A stretch of 9,842 bases of DNA. Origin: DATEPR01 sp036503065 (GTDB taxonomy: Bacteria; Actinomycetota; Actinomycetes; Mycobacteriales; Pseudonocardiaceae). This document shows, piece by piece, positions 5,415-9,842 of this stretch. The stretch is taken from assembly GCA_036503065.1 (NCBI GenBank), contig DASXXM010000707.1, positions 1 to 9,842 on the forward strand, in the 5' to 3' direction. The notes beneath the pieces are model-generated. The model saw only the letters and a program-made list of their open reading frames with translations, searched no databases and was not told the origin of the DNA. How positions within the stretch are numbered: the first letter of the stretch is position 1; each line of letters opens with the position of its first letter. Position numbers and translations under genes: made by a program.

Positions 5415-6899
5415 CTAGCAGCCTGCCGTTGAGCCGGTGTTGCTCAACCGCAACGCACCTCCGGTGGTGTTGGTCGATGACGTGACGCAGAAGCCGTCGG
5501 CGGTCTGGAACCCGATGTCGAACGGGCTCGTGCTGCCGCGCTGCGCCGTGACGTGGTCGAACGTCACCGGGCCTGCGGAGTTCACGATGAACGCGGGCCG
5601 ACCGTCGTCGTTGCCGAAGCGCACCGAACTGCTCGTGAACGAGATGCCGGTGACATCGTGCAGGTAGAACCCGTACGCCGGCCGCGTGCCGATGCTGTTC
5701 GGGTTGTAGTCGCCGTTGTCGCTCGGCACGCCGGTCGACATCGCCGCGTGACCGCCGGGCACGGTCAGGTTGACGTTGTCGAACGTGACGTCGCTGATGT
5801 CGTGCCCGCTCTGCCCCCACAGGGTGGGACTGAAGGCGCCCGCGTTGGTGCCGGTGACACCGTTGTAGTGGATGCCGCTGATGCTGCCGACGGTCGGCTT
5901 GCCGCCGCAGCGCAGTCGGGTACCGATCTTCTCCATGATCGGCGATGCCGTGCCCGACATCGTGACGTTGTGGTAGGTGACGTTCGAGATGTTGGCGCCG
6001 TCCATCGACACCATGCCCAGTCCGGACTTGCCGGCGTGGGTGATCGTGATGTCGGTGAACGTGTAGTTCGTGAAGTTGCCGCAGGTCTCCGAGCCGAACA
6101 TCAGCGCATTGCAGCACCCGGCCGACAGCTGCGCGCCGCTCACGGTCACGTTCCCGTTGTTGATCGTCCGGCCGAGCGCCCAGTCGCTCTTGAACACCAG
6201 GGCGTCGTCGTTGGACGCGTCGGTGATGTTGGTGATCTTGACGCCCGTGGCGTTGATCACGTTCCAGCCGTCCCGGTCGGTCGCGGTGGCGATGGTCAGG
6301 TGGTCGGACGTGATGTTGTCGCAGTCGTTGGTGAGAATCGCGAAGTGGCCGCCCCGCCTGAGGGTGATCCCGTTGAGCGTCAGTCCGTCGCACCTGGTCA
6401 GCGAGATCAGCTTGTCGGCCTGACCGGACCTGGGGTTCCCGGTGCTGAAGTGACCGCCGCCGTCGATCGTGCCGGAACCGGTGATGCCGATGTTGGTCAG
6501 CCGGTCGCCCCAGATCATCGCGTCGTGGAAGTGGCTGTGCCCGAAGTCCTGGAACTTGTCGTTCGGGTTGCTCTCCGGCGCGTCGTACCCGGAACCGGCG
6601 CCGGCCAGGGTCGAGCCCGCGTCCAGTTGGATGGTCACGTTGCTCATCAGGTGGATGGAGCCGCCTGCTTTGTAGGTACCGGACGGGAACTCCACGATGC
6701 CGCCGCCGGCAGCGTTGGCCGCCACGATCGCCTTGTTCACCGCGGGTGTGTCGTTGTTCGAGCCGTCTCCCTTGGCGCCGAAGGCCTTCACGTTGAACAC
6801 CGGGGTCGCGACCGAGTGGCCGGTGGCTTGGGCAGCGCCCGGCCAGAACACCAACAACCCGATGACGGCCAGCACTGCCGGCCAGCTCCGACGGAACAC
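5415..6899 (-). CDS. Secreted GH28-like right-handed beta-helix glycosidase
   Basis: This 494-residue protein has a signal peptide (VFRRSWPAVLAVIGLLVFW, cut near AAQA-TG) and then the classic opening of the pectin-degrading beta-helix family: FNVKAFGAKGDGSNNDTPAVNKAI (35-58) and GGGIVEFPSGTYKAGG (65-80). Repeated 'N-I-T' type coils run to the C-terminus. Motifs comparable to polygalacturonases are TATDRDGWN (205-213), ASNDDALVFKSD (228-239) with the catalytic-type aspartate pair, and FGSETCGN (268-275). The family's G-H-G motif before this last segment reads CCNAL here, and the R-I-K motif is not seen, so the chemistry or substrate may differ from true polygalacturonase. The GTG start has AGGAGA 6 nt upstream. 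Control by a LacI-type operator in the promoter points to sugar induction. A rhamnogalacturonan or other polysaccharide substrate is possible. Confidence 0.82.
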   Translation of the reverse strand: MFRRSWPAVLAVIGLLVFWPGAAQATGHSVATPVFNVKAFGAKGDGSNNDTPAVNKAIVAANAAGGGIVEFPSGTYKAGGSIHLMSNVTIQLDAGSTLAGAGSGYDAPESNPNDKFQDFGHSHFHDAMIWGDRLTNIGITGSGTIDGGGHFSTGNPRSGQADKLISLTRCDGLTLNGITLRRGGHFAILTNDCDNITSDHLTIATATDRDGWNVINATGVKITNITDASNDDALVFKSDWALGRTINNGNVTVSGAQLSAGCCNALMFGSETCGNFTNYTFTDITITHAGKSGLGMVSMDGANISNVTYHNVTMSGTASPIMEKIGTRLRCGGKPTVGSISGIHYNGVTGTNAGAFSPTLWGQSGHDISDVTFDNVNLTVPGGHAAMSTGVPSDNGDYNPNSIGTRPAYGFYLHDVTGISFTSSSVRFGNDDGRPAFIVNSAGPVTFDHVTAQRGSTSPFDIGFQTADGFCVTSSTNTTGGALRLSNTGSTAGC

Positions 6900-6939
6900 G
6901 GCGCATCTCCTCTCTGGTTGATCACAATCGAGGATTCAT

Positions 6940-6968
6940 AGTATGTAAACGTTTTCATAGCCGGTCAA
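6940..6968 (-). promoter_or_regulatory. GH28-like gene promoter containing LacI-type operator
   Basis: On the minus strand TTGACC (plus 6963-6968) and CATACT (plus 6940-6945) are exactly 17 bp apart, a good sigma-70-type promoter, with a predicted start near 6933. Between and over them lies TATGTAAACGTTTTCATA (6942-6959), an 18-bp palindrome with one mismatch per half-site and the central CG typical of LacI/GalR operators. Repressor bound here would block RNA polymerase until a sugar inducer appears. The regulator gene is outside the window. Confidence 0.75.
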
Positions 6969-7033
6969 GACCGCTTGCCGTCCGCAGTTCATCACACCGC
7001 TCCGACCGGCGATTTCCCCACCGCAACGGTGAA

Positions 7034-7050
7034 TATGCGAAAACCGCATA
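7034..7050. promoter_or_regulatory. Palindrome TATGCG-N5-CGCATA, possible operator
   Basis: Perfect 6-bp arms at 7034-7039 and 7045-7050 flank AAAAC. The palindrome lies midway between the GH28-like promoter and the clpP promoter, about 66 bp upstream of the former's -35 box. It has the same 6-5-6 geometry as the palindrome in the GH30 promoter, but a different sequence. It could serve either gene. Confidence 0.4.
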
Positions 7051-7101
7051 CGGCTCCTGGCCGACGGTCCGCCGACTGAGAGATCGGAGCTGTGGCGTTG
7101 C

Positions 7102-7119
7102 TCAACGCTCAGGGCGAAC
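7102..7119 (+). promoter_or_regulatory. ClgR-type activator site upstream of clpP pair
   Basis: TCAACGCTCAGGGCGAAC fits every position of WNNWCGCYNANRGCGWWS, the consensus I recall for ClgR, the activator of clp and lon genes in actinobacteria. A weaker second copy, AGCTCTGAGCGAAC at 7122-7135, follows so that GCGAACAC recurs 16 bp later (7114-7121 and 7130-7137). A -10 box TAGGTT lies at 7163-7168 with no good -35, as expected for an activated promoter. The main site would be centred near -65. Confidence 0.6.
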
Positions 7120-7162
7120 ACAGCTCTGAGCGAACACGGCCACCGTCCCACCTGGACCCAGT

Positions 7163-7168
7163 TAGGTT
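7163..7168 (+). promoter_or_regulatory. -10 box of the clpP operon (TAGGTT)
   Basis: TAGGTT fits the TANNNT pattern of actinobacterial -10 boxes and lies 36 nt before the clpP1 ATG, giving a leader of about 30 nt. The bases 17 to 18 upstream (CCACCG region) are not -35-like, so an activator would be needed. Confidence 0.45.
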
Positions 7169-7203
7169 CGGTGACACGCCAAGCAATCCCGTGGAGGTCA
7201 GCC

Positions 7204-7791
7204 ATGAACCACTCATCCCTGCCCGTCATGACGACCCCGACCGTCGGACTCAGCCTGAACGACTCGGTGTTCGAGCAGCTCCTGCGTTCCCGGATCGTGT
7301 TTCTCGGCACCGAGGTCGACGACGACGTGGCCAACCGGATCACCGCGCAGTTACTGTTGTTGGCCGCCGAGGACAACGCGGACATCACCTTCTACATCAA
7401 CTCACCTGGCGGCTCGGTCACCGCGGGCCTCGCCATCTACGACACGATGCAGCTCATCGAGCCGGACGTGGCCACCTGGGGTATCGGCCTGGTCGCGTCG
7501 ATGGGCCAGTTCCTGCTGTCGTCGGGCAGTCCCGGCAAACGATATGTCCTGCCGAACGCCCGAATACTGATGCACCAACCATCCGCCGGCGTGGGCGGCA
7601 CGGCGACCGACATAGCCATTCAGGCGGACGTGTTCGGCAAGATGAAACGCCAGGTTGCCGAGTTGACGGCCGAGCAGACCGGACAGACGTTGGAGCGCAT
7701 CACGGCAGACTCGGACCGGGACCGCTGGTTCACCGCTCCGGAAGCCCTGTCCTACGGCTTCATCGATCACATCGCCGGGGCCACCTCATGA
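7204..7791 (+). CDS. clpP: ATP-dependent Clp protease proteolytic subunit, ClpP1-type
   Basis: This 195-residue serine peptidase forms part of the barrel-shaped Clp protease that degrades unfolded proteins delivered by a Clp ATPase. The catalytic triad is complete: S99 in GLVASMGQFLL, H124 in LMHQPSAG and D169 in ITADSDRDRWF. The oxyanion segment INSPGGSVTAG and the handle-region helix are intact. The ASMGQFLL form and the GGTATDI segment match actinobacterial ClpP1 proteins. I chose the ATG at 7204 because GGAGG (7193-7197) lies 6 nt upstream; an upstream GTG at 7171 lacks such a site. It overlaps the next clpP by ATGA, so the two are translated together and probably form mixed rings. No clpX follows, so this is more likely the accessory pair (Streptomyces ClpP3/ClpP4-like) than the housekeeping pair. 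Confidence 0.95.
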   Translation: MNHSSLPVMTTPTVGLSLNDSVFEQLLRSRIVFLGTEVDDDVANRITAQLLLLAAEDNADITFYINSPGGSVTAGLAIYDTMQLIEPDVATWGIGLVASMGQFLLSSGSPGKRYVLPNARILMHQPSAGVGGTATDIAIQADVFGKMKRQVAELTAEQTGQTLERITADSDRDRWFTAPEALSYGFIDHIAGATS

Positions 7792-8402
7792 CCGGCCGGT
7801 ACGTGCTGCCTTCGTTCGTCGAGCGGACCAGCTACGGGCTGAAGGAAACGACGCCGTACAACAAGCTCTTCGAAGATCGGATCGTCTTTCTCGGTGTGCA
7901 GGTGGACGACACGTCGGCGAACGACGTGATGGCTCAGTTGTTGTGGTTGGAGGGTGACGATCCGGATCGGGACATCCGGGTTTACATCAACTCACCGGGT
8001 GGCTCCAGTACTTCGCTGATGGCCATCTACGACACGATGCAGTTCGTTCGTCCTGATGTCGAGACCGTGTGTCTCGGGCAGGCGGCTTCGGCTGCCGCGG
8101 TTCTGCTGGCTGCCGGTACACCTGGGAAGCGCTACGCGCTGCCCAATTCTCGGGTGCTGATTCATCAGCCGTCCATCGGTGGTGTGCAGGGGCAGGTTTC
8201 TGATCTGGAGATTCAGGCTGCGGAGATCCAGCGTATCCGGCGTCAGTTGGAAACCACGTTGGCTCGCCATACCGGGAAGGACGTCGACGAGGTTCGGCGG
8301 GATATCGAGCGTGATCGGGTGCTTACCGCCGATCAGGCGGTTGAGTACGGGATCGTGGATCACGTGCTGCCCTATCGCAAACTCTCGGCTAATGGCCGGT
8401 AG
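7788..8402 (+). CDS. clpP: ATP-dependent Clp protease proteolytic subunit, ClpP2-type
   Basis: This 204-residue partner ClpP starts at an ATG overlapping the TGA of the preceding clpP (ATGA). The N-terminus YVLPSFVERTSYGLKETTPYN is that of actinobacterial ClpP2/ClpP4 and probably includes a propeptide removed on assembly. The triad is S101 in GQAASAAAVLL, H126 in LIHQPS and D172 in RRDIERDRVL. INSPGGSSTSL provides the oxyanion region. From about codon 57 on, roughly a third of codons end in A or T, against about a tenth in a matching stretch of the upstream clpP, so this gene or its second half may have a different history. Its 3' end overlaps the convergent DinB gene by 14 bp, so no separate terminator exists. 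Confidence 0.95.
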   Translation: MTGRYVLPSFVERTSYGLKETTPYNKLFEDRIVFLGVQVDDTSANDVMAQLLWLEGDDPDRDIRVYINSPGGSSTSLMAIYDTMQFVRPDVETVCLGQAASAAAVLLAAGTPGKRYALPNSRVLIHQPSIGGVQGQVSDLEIQAAEIQRIRRQLETTLARHTGKDVDEVRRDIERDRVLTADQAVEYGIVDHVLPYRKLSANGR

Positions 8403-8934
8403 CACCGTCGATCCGTTCGCGGAGCAGGTCGGCATGGCCGTCGTGGCGGGCGTATTCGGCGAGCATGTGGACGATGATTCGGCGCAGTGAGACCGGTTGC
8501 CCTGTCGCGGCGTGCTTGCCGGTCTCGTCCAGAGACGCGGCGGCCGCGACTATCGCTCGGGATCGATCGCACTCGGCGTGCCAGACCGCGAACGCCTCGG
8601 CGACGTCGCCGTCAAGCGATTCGAAGTCCTGATCCGGGTCGTCGTCGGTGTAGTACAGCATCGGCAGGTCCTCACCGGCGAACTGGTTGCTGAACCACCA
8701 TCGCTCCACTCCGGACAGATGCCGCAGCATGCCGTGCAGGCTCAGCCCGGACGGCGGCACACCACGCTCGGACAACCGCGCGAGCGGCACGCCGGTGCAC
8801 TTGAGCTCGAACGTGGCGCGGTGCCAGTCGAGATAAGCCGTCAGGATCTCGCGCTCGTCGCCGACCAGTGGCAACGCGGGACGCGTGTCGTCGGCCCAAC
8901 TCGGGGAGTAGTTCTCCGCTGGAATCCGGGTCAT
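8389..8934 (-). CDS. DinB/DUF664 family protein
   Basis: This 181-residue protein belongs to the DinB-like four-helix metalloprotein superfamily, DUF664 branch. Relatives include metal-dependent thiol transferases using mycothiol or bacillithiol, but most members are uncharacterised. The probable metal ligands form the usual histidine triad: H72 in MLRHLSGVERWW, then two of the histidines in IVHMLAEYARHDGHADLLRE (H156, H164, H167). The family hallmark EYARHDGHADLLRE is well kept. The first ATG (8932-8934) has a weak GGCAGG upstream; a TAGGTT 16 nt before the ATG is a possible -10 box. The gene is divergent from the zinc-ribbon gene (63 bp apart) and convergent with clpP2, overlapping its 3' end. 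No link with Clp function is known; the arrangement may be chance. Confidence 0.9.
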   Translation of the reverse strand: MTRIPAENYSPSWADDTRPALPLVGDEREILTAYLDWHRATFELKCTGVPLARLSERGVPPSGLSLHGMLRHLSGVERWWFSNQFAGEDLPMLYYTDDDPDQDFESLDGDVAEAFAVWHAECDRSRAIVAAAASLDETGKHAATGQPVSLRRIIVHMLAEYARHDGHADLLRERIDGATGH

Positions 8935-8985
8935 GACTGGAGCCTGCCAGAACCTACCGACAAGAACCGGCCGCGCGAGGTGGGT

Positions 8986-8991
8986 GATACT
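8986..8991 (+). promoter_or_regulatory. -10 box (GATACT) giving a likely leaderless transcript
   Basis: GATACT differs from TATACT at one base and ends 6 nt before the ATG at 8998 (3 nt before an in-frame GTG at 8995). Transcription would start at or next to the start codon, giving a leaderless mRNA, frequent in actinobacteria. The -35 region near 8962-8967 is weak. A GAGGTGGG upstream at 8977-8984 is too far for a normal ribosome binding site. Confidence 0.5.
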
Positions 8992-8997
8992 GGTGTG

Positions 8998-9153
8998 ATG
9001 GGTGAGCCGGAGTCGGATGCGCTTCGTCCGGTTGACGAGGGTGGCGACGCTGCCTGTTGGTTGGGGCAGGTCTGTCCGGAGTGTGGGCGGTTCACCGAGC
9101 GCCCCACGCAGGCGACCTGTCCTCGGTGTGGGGCGGACATACCGGCGGATTAG
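8998..9153 (+). CDS. Small zinc-ribbon protein, 51 aa
   Basis: This 51-residue protein begins MGEPESDALRPVDEGGDAAC and ends in a compact four-cysteine knuckle pair: CPEC (26-29) and CPRC (41-44), 11 residues apart. That is a typical zinc-ribbon spacing. A fifth cysteine, C20, precedes it. The acidic N-terminal arm has no recognisable motif and there is no signal peptide. Such ribbons bind nucleic acid or protein partners; this family is not one I can name. The ATG at 8998 directly follows a GTG at 8995 and a -10 box, so a leaderless mRNA is likely. It is divergent from the DinB gene and lies 78 nt before the paaX-like gene in the same direction. Function unknown. Confidence 0.72.
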   Translation: MGEPESDALRPVDEGGDAACWLGQVCPECGRFTERPTQATCPRCGADIPAD

Positions 9154-9155
9154 GT

Positions 9156-9193
9156 CGACATTATCTTGTCGTTGCATCGGCATGTCGTAGCAT
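9156..9193 (+). promoter_or_regulatory. Promoter and dyad upstream of paaX-like gene
   Basis: TTGTCG (9166-9171) and TAGCAT (9188-9193) are 16 bp apart and could form the promoter, with a leader of about 30 nt. The inverted repeat CGACA-TTATCT-TGTCG (9156-9171) covers the -35 box, a suitable place for autoregulation by the PaaX-like protein or another repressor. Confidence 0.4.
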
Positions 9194-9231
9194 GATGTCT
9201 GTTGGCGGTCAGCGAGGGGACGGGAGCGCGC

Positions 9232-9842
9232 ATGGGGTCGGCCGTTCGGCCGGTGCTCAGCCGGCGTCGTGAGGTTGGCGGCGGCAGTGCTCGTTCGCTC
9301 CTGATCACGATCCTCGGCGAGTTCGTACTGCCCGCAGCAGAGCCCGTGTGGACCGGGACGCTGGTCGACGTGCTTGCCATGCTCGATGTGGAGGAGAAGT
9401 CGGCCCGGCAGGCACTGGCCAGGACGGCCGCCGAGGGTTGGCTGAGTTCGGACCGGGTCGGGCGGCGGGTGCGGTGGCACCTGACCGCGCCTGGGCATCG
9501 ACTGCTCGTCGAGGGCGCGGAGCGCATCTACTCGTTCGGCAGCAACACCGACGACTGGGACGGGCGTTGGCTGGTCCTGCTCGTCTCCGTGCCCGAGTCG
9601 ATGCGCGAGCTCCGGCACACGCTGCGCACCCAGCTGAGCTGGGCCGGCTTCGGGACGCCGACGCCCGGTGTCTGGATCTCGCCGCACGCCGACGCCGAAT
9701 CGGACGCCAACCAGATCCTGGCCGACCTGGCCCTGCCCACCAACGCCATGTCCTTCGTCGCCACCTACGGTGCCCTTGGCCAGCAGGAGGACATGGTCGC
9801 GTCGGCCTGGGACCTGGCCGAGGTGGCCCAGCGCTACGCCGG
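9232..9842 (+). CDS. PaaX-family transcriptional regulator, partial (3' end outside)
   Basis: The frame starts at ATG 9232, has GGGAG 5 to 6 nt upstream, and remains open to the window edge for 203 codons. The N-terminus SARSLLITILGEFVLPAAEPVW and VEEKSARQALARTAAEGWL (53-71), followed by DRVGRRVRWHLTAPG (74-88), are the winged-helix DNA-binding domain of PaaX-type regulators. GAERIYSFG and WDGRWLVLLVSVPES (109-123) begin the central domain. PaaX proteins are usually 270 to 320 residues, so about a third is missing. Family members repress phenylacetyl-CoA-responsive catabolic genes, but many actinobacterial members have unknown ligands and no paa genes are visible here. The downstream neighbour, outside the window, would identify its target pathway. 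Confidence 0.9.
   Translation, partial: MGSAVRPVLSRRREVGGGSARSLLITILGEFVLPAAEPVWTGTLVDVLAMLDVEEKSARQALARTAAEGWLSSDRVGRRVRWHLTAPGHRLLVEGAERIYSFGSNTDDWDGRWLVLLVSVPESMRELRHTLRTQLSWAGFGTPTPGVWISPHADAESDANQILADLALPTNAMSFVATYGALGQQEDMVASAWDLAEVAQRYA

Noticed and set aside
5257..6906. 549-codon minus frame over the GH28-like gene
   Set aside because: It is a frame shadow, full of R, H, Q and D, while the other minus frame gives a clear signal peptide and beta-helix sequence. Its ATG at 6906 only happens to lie near the ribosome binding site.
5553..6941. 462-codon plus frame opposite the GH28-like gene
   Set aside because: Antisense shadow with valine/arginine-rich sequence and no domain or ribosome binding site.
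6936..7388. 150-codon minus frame over the clpP leader
   Set aside because: It crosses the LacI-type operator, the clpP promoter and the clpP start, and has no family resemblance.
7092..7787. N-terminal extension of the second ClpP back to 7092
   Set aside because: The extension covers the first clpP in another frame. The ATGA overlap at 7788 and the normal ClpP2 length support the short form.
8935..9687. Extension of the DinB protein to 432 residues
   Set aside because: The first 251 residues run antisense through the zinc-ribbon and paaX-like genes and show no domain; the DUF664 domain begins at the ATG at 8934.

Overview
The DNA is very GC-rich, with strong G/C preference at third codon positions, frequent GTG starts and short G-rich ribosome binding sites. 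It encodes an F420-type luciferase-like oxidoreductase, an actinobacterial ClpP pair, a PaaX-type regulator and secreted glycosidases with a ricin lectin domain. Together these point to a filamentous actinomycete. A Pseudonocardiales-like genus is plausible but is inference. The window looks like chromosomal sequence with accessory character: no transposase, integrase, tRNA, rRNA, CRISPR array or origin was found.

Layout. (1) 1-1140: a broken remnant of a uridine-kinase-like P-loop protein (minus), a 54-residue acidic small protein (minus, 274-438) and, divergent from it, a stand-alone XdhC-type Rossmann protein (plus, 560-1081). The divergent promoter region carries a perfect 17-bp tandem repeat. 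(2) 1105-3220: a secreted GH30 glycosidase with a C-terminal ricin-type lectin domain (minus), bounded by hairpin terminators, with a promoter whose spacer holds a palindrome. (3) 3329-5341: a plus-strand two-gene operon, a class V aminotransferase (cysteine-desulfurase-like) followed after 9 nt by an F420-type LLM oxidoreductase, ending at a 17-bp hairpin that serves both strands. (4) 5415-6970: a secreted GH28-like beta-helix glycosidase (minus), with a LacI/GalR-type operator inside its promoter. (5) 7034-8402: a clpP-clpP pair with an ATGA overlap, preceded by a sequence matching the remembered ClgR activator consensus. No Clp ATPase gene follows. (6) 8389-9842: a DinB/DUF664 protein (minus) whose 3' end overlaps clpP2, a divergent 51-residue zinc-ribbon protein that may be leaderless, and the N-terminal two thirds or so of a PaaX-family regulator that runs off the window.

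How the genes work together. The two secreted glycosidases face the same way and each seems to have its own sugar-responsive promoter, so they may belong to a plant or fungal polysaccharide regulon. They sit on either side of the aminotransferase/oxidoreductase operon, which looks like an unrelated metabolic unit. The ClpP pair resembles the accessory ClpP3/ClpP4 pair of Streptomyces more than the housekeeping operon, because clpX is not adjacent. I found no clear new defence or biosynthetic system. The most unusual points are the aminotransferase/F420 pair, the XdhC protein without its catalytic partners, the dense set of palindromic operators, and small genes that are easy to miss.
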